Assembly (NCBI GenBank): GCA_950106755.1 | Contig: OX467089.1 | Coordinates: 24,409,345-24,473,344, forward strand | Direction of reading: 5' to 3' | From: Climacium dendroides | Lineage: Eukaryota; Streptophyta; Bryopsida; Hypnales; Climaciaceae | Length of the DNA stretch: 64,000 bases | Position numbers and translations under genes: made by a program | Notes under the pieces: model-generated | Told to the model about the DNA's origin: nothing | Databases searched by the model: none | What the model saw: the letters and a program-made list of their open reading frames with translations, nothing else | In this document: positions 48,693 through 59,515 of the stretch, piece by piece | Position numbering within the stretch: the stretch's first letter is position 1 | Layout of the letters: every line of letters starts with the position of its first letter

Positions 48693-49541
48693 CCCCTAAA
48701 AGATTGCTACTATGTTTTCATCAAAAATGCTCCAAAGCTGCCATTTTAAGTACAAGCACCAAACTTTAGAAAAAAATTATTTTTAGACATATGTAACCAC
48801 AAGATCTTGTAGTATGCTGGTTTGAAAAGATTTTGGAAAATTTCAAAAATTTCTACTTTATAAATTGCAAGATACTATTGTTTGAAGTGACAAAACCCTT
48901 TTTTTGGGCCCTAAAAAACCGGGTAGCTGCATTTTACAAGATCACTTTAGAGTAAAAAAATGTTCAAAATGATGGTGCTTTTTGGGATTCATTCTTCAAG
49001 GCAAGCTGCCTACATGCTTGAAAAATTTTAGATCATATGGAATTGTACGACTATAGGAAAAAAATAGTAAGTAGAAAGAAGTAGAGAATGATTCAAAATA
49101 CAAAATTGTTAAGAATTTAGTTATGGAATTGATAAATGCCAATCCCTATGGCTGAAATGTTGTAATAAACAATGTACATCCTACAATTTGTTTTTTTTCA
49201 AAAATATTGAAAACTAAGTAAAATAAAGGACTTCAAAACTTATTTTAGAATAGGGAATCTATAACTGTCTACAAACTAAAACTCCTCAAAATTTTTGACT
49301 CATCAACAAAAATGGAATGATTCAAATTTCAAAGCACTCACTCTCTCTAAAAAAAGTGATTTTTTAATCTATCCAGCTTGCTCATAGGTTGACTCATATT
49401 TTCAAATGTCTTGAATTTTAGTGCATATGAAAATATTCCTCCTTCTATTAAAATTTCAACCTAAAATATGCATATCTCCAATTAAATATACCTGCTCAAA
49501 ATTTCTATGTAGCCAAAAAATGCATACTCTTCTTTTAGGGC
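48693..49541 (+). mobile_element. TTAA-type dispersed element, copy D (849 bp)
   Basis: Left end CCCCTAAAAGATTGC preceded by TCAA (mutated TTAA), right end CTTTTAGGGC followed by ATAA. Interior collinear with copies A, B and C. Non-coding. Confidence 0.65.
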
Positions 49542-50960
49542 ATAATTGGCATCTCTTCAGTACACGCCTCTCTACCCTTTGATTGATGTCAAAATTATTG
49601 ATAAGTTTGCTCTTGCTGGAAATTCAAGTAAAAAATACACTATTTGAGGTTGCAATGCCTACCATTTGTGTATTGAAATTCAACAATGTTAGTTTTGGAA
49701 GTAATTGTCATTTTTATTATATTAGCATATATAGAGATTGGAAGGTGAGTTTTAGTGTTATACTAGTAATCTAGGATGTCTTATGCCATTGCCACAATGT
49801 ATTAATTTTAAAATTTTATTTTATAATTTAAAAAAATTCATAACTTTCACATTATAGGTCCAAATGTCACAAAACTACATAATTAGAAAGCTATATGCTT
49901 TGTGTTGTTGCCACAATCAAAATCAAAATGAAAATAATTTTCTTAACTTTTTAATTCATTAAAATTTTGAATTTAAAACAATTTTCATATTGTAGTGTGA
50001 GAGGTTGCATTCTTGGTACAAATAGAAAGCTTTATGAACAAAGGAGTGCAAGGCTTTGTTTTGCAATGTTTGGAAATACCATGTAAAAGTTATGTTTTTT
50101 CCAAAATAAAAGGTAATTTAATTCAATTTTTTAATTCAAAAAAATCCATAACTTTCATATCCTAGATCTGAACATCACGAAATTGACACAAATAGATAGT
50201 TTTATATACAAAGGAAGGCAAGGGCTTTGTTTTGTGGCATTTTGTCATGGGACGTGAAAATTTTAAAATTTTTAAAATAAAAGATAATTTATTTTAATTT
50301 TTGAATTCATAAAACTTGAAATTCCATAACTTCCACACCATAGGTTCAAATGCCTCAAAACAAAGTCTATGCTCCACTCCTTGCCAAGAGCTTTTGAGTA
50401 GTACCCAAAACGCCACTAGATGCCTTATGTTTTGTTAGATGTCACTATATCAAACAAAACAAAACAAACAAAATAAACAACCTAATTTAAGATATAGATA
50501 AGTATAATGTCAAACAACTTGTGATGTAAGGTAAACTTGCCTATGACAAGCAAACCATCCATTAGAGGCATTCTAAGAAATGACCCATTGGAGTCTTACA
50601 TCAATCCATGATATACTTTTTCTAATAAATGAAATTAGGACTCCATTAGGTTGGTTGATGGCTAAAATCAATGTCTTGGGTGATGATGATAGAGTAACTA
50701 CTTTAGAAACTTCTATTTTTTCAATGTGAATTCATCTAAGCAAATGATTTCTTTTATGTAATAGCCGTGTTAGAAAAAAGTGTAATTGCTTTAGGTGGTA
50801 GGATGGCCATCATGTGCACACATTTTGTTGGTTTTGGAGTAGTCTACAAACTCATTTAGGTCAATTGGACAGTACACTTCAAAAAATTATAATAAATTCA
50901 TATTTTGTCAAAAAAATAAAATTTCACTTAGTCTCTTCATTTTTCACAATTGTCTTTGTA
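49542..50960. repeat. Dispersed degraded repeats
   Basis: 49990-50240 relates to 42230-42480; 50760-50950 is an inverted relative of 21990-22200. No gene. Confidence 0.4.
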
Positions 50961-51719
50961 TTAACCCCTAAAGTCCCAAGGTCTCTTTTCCATCAAAAAT
51001 CATTCAAAATTTTCATTTCTATAGCAACAAGAAAAAGGTATTTTTATATACCTAACTATAGGATCTTATATTAGACTGGTATGAAAATGTGTGGTGAAAT
51101 TTCTACCACACAAACTTTGGTTGCATAGATTGCAAGATTTTTGTGTTTAAAGTGAAGGAAACAAATTTTTTTTACCTTACTCAATTACATTATTTGGCTT
51201 TAAACCTTCATAACTTATAATTTTTGCTCTACTGATTTTGAATTTATAATTTTATATGATAAGAAATTGAGTTGGGATTCTAGAAAAAAAATCAAAAAAA
51301 TGCACTTAATTTTCATTCATTAAAAAATTGTTAAGTAGAAGTAGGTTCAAGATTAAAGGAAAATCTAAATTGTTAATAGCTCTAAGATAGAATTGAAATA
51401 TACTAATCTCAATGGTGAGATTGTTCTAGCAAGAGATCTTAACCTTGTGGAGTTTTTTTTTTTTTTAAATTGTCAAAGTTGAAGTCAGAAATGAATTCTA
51501 GAGTTTATTTTTTTTAAAGAAGATACTCTAATTGTCTAAAAAACAAGATTGTCCGTAACTTTCTCATAACAAATCCAAATGGAATGAATCAAAAATTTTC
51601 ATGTACATAAAAATATAATCTATACAAAAAAAAAATTAATTTTTACTTGAAATTTTTTCTTCTGCCCACCAAACAAAAAAAGGGATTTTTGTTTCATAAT
51701 TTTTGTTCTTGGGCTCCAA

Positions 51720-52501
51720 TCATACTACTAAAATCACAAGTCCCTCTATAATATCACAAATGCTACCATTAATACTAGGGGCTCCTGCTTGCTATGCTAT
51801 GCATTCATTGTATCACATATTAGTAAAAATTTGATATATTTGAATAGAATGCATGATAATGATTTTGATAAGTCTTTAAAATAATTATTTTAAATATTTT
51901 ATAAAAATATTTCCAATCATGCATATATAGAAATCATATTTTCACACAATGTGATATGACTAAAATAGAGTAGCAATTCACAATTACCTTTATAATATCA
52001 CTTTTTACAAAGGGTGATATTATAGAAATAATATTGTTGTTGCAATTCAGGTGATATTAAAGAGGATCCATAGGATGATATTATAGAGGTAGCAAATCCA
52101 TTGCTACTACCAAATGATTTTGAGAAATTTATTCAATTGAAGCGATTTTGGATTCCACAACAATTAAGTTGCTCACAAAGTTTTTGAGATTTATAAGTTT
52201 TTCTTTTCAATTCTTCAATTTGGGTTGCCATTTTTTGTAACAATGGAGTCAAATTTCTAATGCATTCTAATGTATGTGTATCTTTTATAGTATTTACCAT
52301 TGCATATGTTTCATTCATCATTCAATAAATTTCTATTGTACATTTCAATATATGCTTACTTATAAAAAAAATTATACAAAGATTTTAGTCATTTTCATTT
52401 AAAGATTTATTGAAATTTTTGTTCTACATTCTATTTAATATATAAAAATTCTTATAAAATTCTAATGATGAATGCGTAGCATAGCAAGCACCAACTGCTA
52501 G
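51720..52501 (+). mobile_element. Non-autonomous Helitron, copy 3 (782 bp), nested
   Basis: Starts TCATACTACT after A and ends CTGCTAG before T. It has the same subterminal inverted repeat as copies 1 and 2 and is shorter by an internal deletion (the segment near GAGCTTTGAGCTTTC is missing). Inserted in the TTAA-type element, so it is younger than that insertion. Confidence 0.8.
52133..52321 (-). CDS. 62-aa ORF inside Helitron copy 3, unknown
   Basis: Third uninterrupted copy of the small ORF; core LLQKMATQIEELKRK, tail LCEQLNCCGIQN. Compared with copy 1 there are about 12 amino-acid changes, no indel and no stop. No recognised domain. Confidence 0.25.
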   Translation of the reverse strand: MMNETYAMVNTIKDTHTLECIRNLTPLLQKMATQIEELKRKTYKSQKLCEQLNCCGIQNRFN

Positions 52502-53036
52502 TTGAAATTAAAAAATATATATTTTAGAAAAGATAATATATTTTCTTATCTTCACTAAAATATTCACAAAATTACAACAAATATTAAGACCACAAGAGTT
52601 TGCCTAAAATCCATTTTGTCCCCGAAGGGGACAATGGGAATTTAGGGGTTAAAAAAATTGATTTTTTTTATCAATTGTAATTGGGCAAAACACTCATTTT
52701 GCTTGTCATAGGCAAATTTACCTTATATTTGAGTGCAAGAACCCTCTTTGAAGTGCACAATACAATTTTATTGATGCCATTTCCGGATAACATTGGTTAG
52801 GACATCACTGCCAATTTGATTTCTTTACAAAAATATATTTTGGTACATGCCAAAATCAAGAATATTAAAGAAAAAATAAATAATTATTCTTAAAATAATT
52901 ATAAAGTACTTTAAATTTTTAAAAATAATTTTGAAATACTTAAAATTTTTATAATCTGTTTTTTTCCATCCAAGTTGTACACTGAACTTTTTTTTGACAA
53001 TATCAATACTATGTAGTTTATTTTTTCTACCAATTT

Positions 53037-56000
53037 CTAATTGAGACTTTCGGAAACATGGCTAATTCTCATCGTGTTACCAAATCTTTCAAACTTAGAA
53101 ATCTTTGATTTCTCTAGTACAATGTCTTCAGGTTTATTGGTTTGACCCAACATCAATTTTGGAAGCACTAAATGATTTTGGTACCGCTTCAACATTCTCA
53201 TTGCCCTCGAATCCAATGGAGTGTCCATGTGAGTAGCTTTAAAAGGTTTAGGGAAAATTTGGCTTGTCCTTTGGGTGTTACCATATCTCAAAAACAAAGG
53301 GTTTGTTCGATTTTTTTGAGGAATGACATTTCCAAGATGATTGTCATCACCTAATGTCAACTCCAAAACCTACATGTAGAATACAACTTGTTACACAACT
53401 TAACCTACAATGTCAAAGTTAATGTTGTTGAAGTGAAGAACTTTTTTATCCAAGACATTTTAGTCCTTATTTTCTCAACAAATGTTTCATGAATTGCTCA
53501 TGCATATATCCAATATAAAACATGCAACTTGTGTATGTGCTCAAAATCAAATCTTTAATAGAAATCACATGAAGCCTGAGAGATGACCCAATTTCAAAAC
53601 AACCATTTGAAAGGGGGCCAATGAAATGTACATGCCAACTCAAGAGATAATAACTCCCCCAAACTCCCTATGAAGTTTTGAAATATTGTAGTTGTAAAAT
53701 GTGGATTTGGTGATTGAAAAATGAAAGTGAACTAACTAGGACCAAAATGTTGTTAATCTTGGAAGGATGACACCTTGGTGGTAGATACTCAATCAAAAAT
53801 AATTTAATTTTGGAATTTATTCTATATTTCTATAATAACAAAGAAAGTCATCCATCAGACATTTATTGACCTTAGCATCCTTCCAAGGTTGAGCTTCTTG
53901 GACTCACATGGACAGATGAAGTCTTAAATTCAATATCTATTACTACTCATTGTTCACACTCAATCATCTCACCTAATGAGGGAAACAAAAACTTTTATCC
54001 TTATTACCTTGTGATAAAAGTCTCAAATAAGATAAACCCTATTACATCTCATTGTGGCTTAGTTGTGACAACCATTCATATTTTGCACAAAAAAAAAATG
54101 AATAGAATGTGCTCCATACCTGCAAAGGAGGTAGTGGATCGAAAGACCGGCTAGCTCGTTGGCCATATGACTTGGGAAAAAGCTGCGAAGATCGTTGCGT
54201 ATTTCCAAATCTCATCCACGTTGGTCTCCTTGACTTTGGTTTCATTTCCTTATCTGATGATTCTGACAAGATGTTTCCAGCTTCATTGCCCTTCCCCAAC
54301 ATGAGCTCCGACATGCGACGCATTGTCTTTTCATCTGGAACCTCAGAAGTCCCTTGATATGGATCCAAAATCTTATCATGATCAGCTTGTGCAAACGGAG
54401 AAATCTTCCATCGATACGACAAGTTTCGCTCCATCGAAAACGGGTTGATGATGCAAATCCGCTTTGTACCAATTGCATTCAATGGCACTCGCTTCCGCTC
54501 AATGTACATGCGCTTCTTTGGGAAGAGCTCCAAGCGCAAATCTTCCGTCTTTGTAATGCATTCCTATACTTACAATGTGTTTGTTTTAGGAGTAGTTTGT
54601 CACTAAAATCAATAGAAGTTCTTTTGAAGAAAAATAAGTTGACAAAGCACTTTTAAGGAATGTCAATGATGGTTTTGGAGAGTTTTAACCATGAAAGGGT
54701 GAGGCCTATCCCTAAGTACTTTTCCAGAAATGATATGATTTTTGAACTAGTAGGTGCATTCTTTATTTCTACAAATCTTGAAAGTTATCCACGCAGTCAT
54801 CCATTAGCCAATTTTTGGCCTTTATAACATTTCAAGGTTAATAGCTATAAAAGGATCATGTAGATTTTGTATGTATAACAATCAAAGAATGTTACTATTT
54901 AAAAACCTTTGACATTGTGACTATTTCATGGGCATATTTTCGTCATTATAAGTGAGTAAGATGATCATTTGGGATGCACACTATATTAGTTTTGGAGTTG
55001 ATGGAGTGAAACTTTTGGACTTTAGGACACATCACTTATAAAAAATTGCGACTTTTCAAGAAAATAAAATTCTACTTAATATTATTGATTAAACTTTTTA
55101 TTTATAATTTTGACACTTCTTCAATTTTTTTAGGGATTAGATTAAAACTTGTAGCTATAATAAGATGGCTTACCTTAGGATTTTCATTCCTTTAGTACAA
55201 ACTCCACTCACGTTATATTGACAAAAATGATGAAATATAAAACACACAAGGTTAAGATTTCAAGTATTTGCTAAAGTCTTTGCATCACAAAGGAAAATCT
55301 TCACCTTGATCTACTATGACACATGTCATAGTAAATCAAGTGCCAAGTGAGTTTCATCTTAAGTTCTTAACTTCAAGTTAAAAATTATATCTATGGGATA
55401 ATAAAACAATTAGATGTTGGAAGGAAATAATAAGAGTATTTAAATCCCACTTGAGAGTGAGATTTTTTATTGTTGTTTGCTTGGCCATTGAAGGTTATAT
55501 TTCATCCTTTTGTAGGAATTAATTCTCAACTATGCAAAGAATTTCAATACTTAAATAGACAAATATTTTACATCAAAAACTCCTCTTAAACCTACAATCC
55601 ATGTTTGTAATTTTTACCTTCCACCCGAACTTAGTTTAGGTGACCAAATTAGGGAGTTGTCATTTAACGGGTCAAAAATCCAAAACTTTTTTCTAAGCTC
55701 TTCAAATCCATAGTTCTACATGGAAAACTTTCATGTCATCTCCTACAATCATACCTTGGCCATGCCTTCAAAATTTGTTCTATATCTTTGGAAATAGAGC
55801 TACAATACACATTAAACTAGAGCCAAGAAGGCACAAATATTGAAATCTAATTTCTTTTCAAGACATGACATAATAGTGAGCCATAGTGGGGCTTATAGAC
55901 CTTGTAGCTTAGATGTTTACAATTGGCATCTTTATACATGGTTTGGCATTTTGTCTAGGCCACAGTACAATGACAATGCTCTATACAATAAAGATTGTAA

Positions 56001-58436
56001 CTTGTTGTGGGTAAAAAAAAAAAAAAAATCCTTAACCTGCAAGTCTTTGATGTGACGACGCATGTCGGAAGAGATGGAATTGTTCTTGCGGCGCCAAATA
56101 GACGGTAAGTACATGGAGGGTTGGGGTAAATCTAGGCGAGGGAATTGTGGACCTTTGTGTAAGATCTTTCCTTGCAACCAATTGGGTCGTATAGGATCCC
56201 GCTCAATATTGAGCGGCATTTGTCCACAATTTTTGATCTTCACAAGGTACTTGGGACATCCACGCTTTGATCCATTTGCTTCTATCTTGCGGACTACTTC
56301 TTCACCCTTGATCACCTGACCCAATCATGTTATTTTGTATGAATTTTAGCCAAAATGACACTGCAACAAACAAATTGATTTTAATATGTATAAGATTCTT
56401 TGTGATTGATGGTCACATTTGCAATGAAACATTACACATTGTAGCCAAAATTTATCCTTGTATCACTCATGTATCATTCAAATATTATTAAAATTATATT
56501 GAGCAAATTTCATCCAAATATAGCTCAAGTATCATTTGCATGTATATAAAAGAAAGCTATATAAGTCAATATAATCTAATATGCTAGCTACTCATATATG
56601 ATAGATTGATTTAGTTTCATATTCATTTTGTTGACCTGGCCAAAGACAACATGACGACCATCCAGCCAGGGACACGGTGCTAGCGTGATGAAGAATTGGG
56701 AGCCATTGGTGTTTGGCTTGCCAGAATTTGCCATGGACAGCATGCCAAAGCTAGTGTGCTTCAACTTAAAGTTTTCATCGTCAAAGAGTTCCCCATAAAT
56801 GGATTCACCTCCCATGCCATTATTGTGCACAAAGTCCCCTCCCTAGTTCAACCATGATATTCAATGCTAATATTTGATATATTAAGCATCATGCTACCAA
56901 AAAACAAAATACATTATCATATTCAATGCAATTTTAAAATTACAAAAAATTGACACTTTTCAAGATGTCTACATTGAAATTTAGATCTACATTTGTCATC
57001 CTAGTTTTCATAGTTGCTCATATGCACTTCAATGTCACAATAGGCATGTCTTCAAAATTCAAGAATACATTCATCAAAATTCATCCATATTTCAAAATTA
57101 TACAAAGCTATAAAGGTGATATGTATAAACAAAATAAGGTGAATTGTCTTCAAAGTTTGATCTGTCAAAATTAAGTGAATTCCCAAAATGTGTCCTAAAA
57201 AGTTCAGAGAACAAATCAATGTTTATTGCATAATGTTTGACATGACTATATTGAAATTAGGGCACAATTTAGAAAAATCACCCAATTCATTTTTTACCTC
57301 TTATAGCTTTTGCATATTATATCTACATGCATTTATTAGAGTTGCCAAATTACAATTTGTCTTCATTTGATTAAAAAATGAGAACTCTTCAACATACAAC
57401 AATAATTTTGAGATACATGTGATTTTAATGATATTATGACTTAGATAGTTAGATGTAGCAAACAACTTTTATGGTACAAGAGTTTTTATCCCTATATCAT
57501 TAGCTCACTTTTTAAGTTAGGCACTTCTTGAACTTCTTCACATATAGCTTAGATTTTCAATGTAAAAACTCTTCTTTTTTAATACAGAGCTAATAAAGAT
57601 TTTTTAGAGGATAAAGGCAACAATTTGTTCAAGAATATTATAGAAGGATGTTGCAACTTCAATTGAACTACAAACAAGCAAGGGATTTGACTAACCTGAA
57701 TGCAAAAGTTGGGGATGGTTCGAAAGAGCTCACTATGGCGATACCAACGGAATGATCCTAAGGAACCTGTGCCATATTCCCCTGTACATAACCCTCGGAA
57801 ATTCTCTGTTGTTTTTGGCACCACATTCTTGAAGAGCTCAAACCAAATGCGCCCTTCAAACTCTTCATTGATAGTGATGTCGAAGTACACAATGGGGTTG
57901 GGAGGCTCTTCAGGTTCCAACTTAAGCTCAAGCTTTGGTGGGCTCTTGCTCATTCACAATGCATCCATCAGTTTTTCATGTCACAAGCATAATTGAAGGA
58001 ATTCCAAAATTAGAAAAAAAAAAACTATTGCTTAAAACGGTTTTGTGTGAAATTAAAAGAGGCATACAAAAGGGGTATGAAGGAAGACTCAAGAGGAAAG
58101 AAGAATAGAGAAAAGAGATGCCAAATTGCTTTAAAAAGATTCTTCAAAATCTTGCCCCTTTTATTAAAAAACAAATTTTGCTTGTCGGTTGGCAATCAAT
58201 GAGGCTATTACATGGATTCCGAAAAACTACGTGGGTGGCGTTAGAAAGGGTTGAGTGGAAACTTCTTATCAATTCAATGCTCACCTCTCTTCTGGCACGA
58301 CCTCTATTGGAGCCTTTGCACCTTCCGCCGGTGGGGCATCAAGGTCTACTACGGCTGCCGGGACTTCAATGTTCACCTTTGAGCCCAACTTTGAGCCCTT
58401 CTTGAGTGAGGACTTGCGAGCATTTGCCTCAGCCAT
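53037..58436 (-). CDS. Cyclophilin (peptidyl-prolyl isomerase) with triplicated C-terminal module, 555 aa
   Basis: Six exons: 58436-58285, 57948-57696, 56841 or 56842-56636, 56315-56037, 54563-54120 and 53369-53037. All have GT/AG borders, phases agree and the sum is 556 codons. Residues 1-69 are a Lys- and acid-rich leader; 70-237 are the cyclophilin domain ([69 protein letters not shown]). The active-site Arg, Phe, Gln, Ala-Asn, Phe, Trp and His are kept; the usual Met after RIIPNF is Cys, and the stretch before it (FRWYRHSEL) is atypical. Residues 238-555 are an extension with three repeats ending in RFGNTQR, RYGNTQR and RFGNTMR. No transmembrane segment. Likely a nuclear or cytosolic folding catalyst with an added binding region; which partner it binds is unknown. 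A TAG acceptor just upstream of the ATG hints at a 5' UTR intron. Confidence 0.85.
54690..54850. repeat. Single unit of the ~145-bp repeat, in a cyclophilin intron
   Basis: CCTATCCCTAAGTACTTTTC, AGTAGGTGCATTCTTTATTT and CATTTCAAGGTTAATAG parallel the units at 37153-37590. It lies in the intron between exons 4 and 5. Confidence 0.5.
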
Positions 58437-59110
58437 GGATCTCCACCTACAACACAAAACAAAAACCCCTCAAATGAAAGCTTACACCACACAAATAACA
58501 TCAATTCTGTTAAATGAGTAGAATTCCACAACTGCCCACTTCTCTGCACCAGTGGTCAAAAACAAAAAAACTATACCGATCACAATTTTCAGAGCTTGAA
58601 TGTGCAGATGAATGTCATATTCTTCCGCACTCAAAATTGCGCAAGTTAACAAATTTTCAATATATGGGAGGAAGCAATTCCATCCAAAAGGAGTTCACTT
58701 GAGTTTATGAGTCATAACTACTCCTGTTTCCCGAATACTAGTGAGGATTTTCCTCAAATTTTCATTCAGTTATTTTCTACAGATTTTCCTTTTCCACATT
58801 CAATTACCCATTGCAGCATCCTTGTTAAGATTTCTAAGCTACATGCTAATAAGGCCTGGTTGTGAAAGAAAAAACAAAAACAAAAAACATATGTGGCTTA
58901 CTTGTAACTTAGCTTGTAATGATCCGAAAGGTTTGAGTCCCGTGCCTCTGCTCTTACGAGGAAACAGAGAATGGGTGACAATGTTAGCCAACAAGAAATC
59001 AAAAAGGGAGGCTTTAGCTGAAGCCCTTCACTTCAACCGCTCTCATTCCATCCCTTGGATGATTTCAATGGATGAAGGATCTTTTCAACTTCAGTTTAAC
59101 TTTTAACGCC
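58437..59110 (-). promoter_or_regulatory. Cyclophilin upstream region
   Basis: Upstream of the cyclophilin ATG; a possible 5' UTR intron acceptor (TTGTAG) lies ~10 nt before the ATG. The 121-codon plus-strand frame at 58741-59106 has a hydrophobic start but no family resemblance, so I leave it out. Confidence 0.3.
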
Positions 59111-59209
59111 CAAATCCTTGCTTCAAAATTTGTATTATTTCCTTAAATCTTAAATCTACAATTTCTCATCCAGTATTCTTTAGTGTTTTTTTTAGAAGAG
59201 TTTATAGAG

Positions 59210-59271
59210 TGTCATTAGAAGACATTTCAAACCTCTATAGGGCCGTTTCAGGCCTGTTCCCTTGGAATTTA
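59210..59271 (+). repeat. Diverged direct repeat next to the hairpin
   Basis: CATTAGAAGACATTTCAAAC and CTCTATAGGGCCGTTTCAGG resemble the inner part of the adjacent hairpin arm and 38138-38200. Confidence 0.5.
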
Positions 59272-59515
59272 TATATATACACATGCTTATCAAATACTTG
59301 AGGGCTTTTCAATGATCCACCCTATTCTTATTGTACAAATCATTAGAAGACATTTCAGGCCTCTATAGGGCCACGAGTTATCATGGTGGGAAACTCGCGG
59401 CCATGATAACTCGCGGTCCTATAGAGGCCTGAAATGTCTTCTAATGATTTGTACAATAAGAATAGGGTGGATCATTGAAAAGCCCTCAAGTATTTGATAA
59501 GCAAGTGTATATATA
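59272..59515. repeat. Near-perfect hairpin, 115-bp arms, 14-bp loop
   Basis: Arms 59272-59386 and 59401-59515 pair with very few mismatches (59283/59504 and a few around the GGGCC/GGTCC section). A transcript would fold into a single long hairpin able to feed small-RNA processing. Could be a MITE or foldback element; no target duplication is certain. Confidence 0.85.

Larger units (their letters stand above)
50965..52648. mobile_element. TTAA-flanked element with a nested Helitron
   Basis: TTAA/CCCCTAAAGTCCCA at the left and TGGGAATTTAGGGG/TTAA at the right (TTAA at 50961-50964 and 52649-52652): a 14-bp inverted repeat with one mismatch. Without the Helitron at 51720-52501 it is ~902 bp, matching the other family members. 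Confidence 0.7.

Noticed and set aside
58741..59106. 121-codon plus-strand ORF upstream of cyclophilin
   Set aside because: No recognisable domain; falls in the promoter region of the opposite-strand gene.
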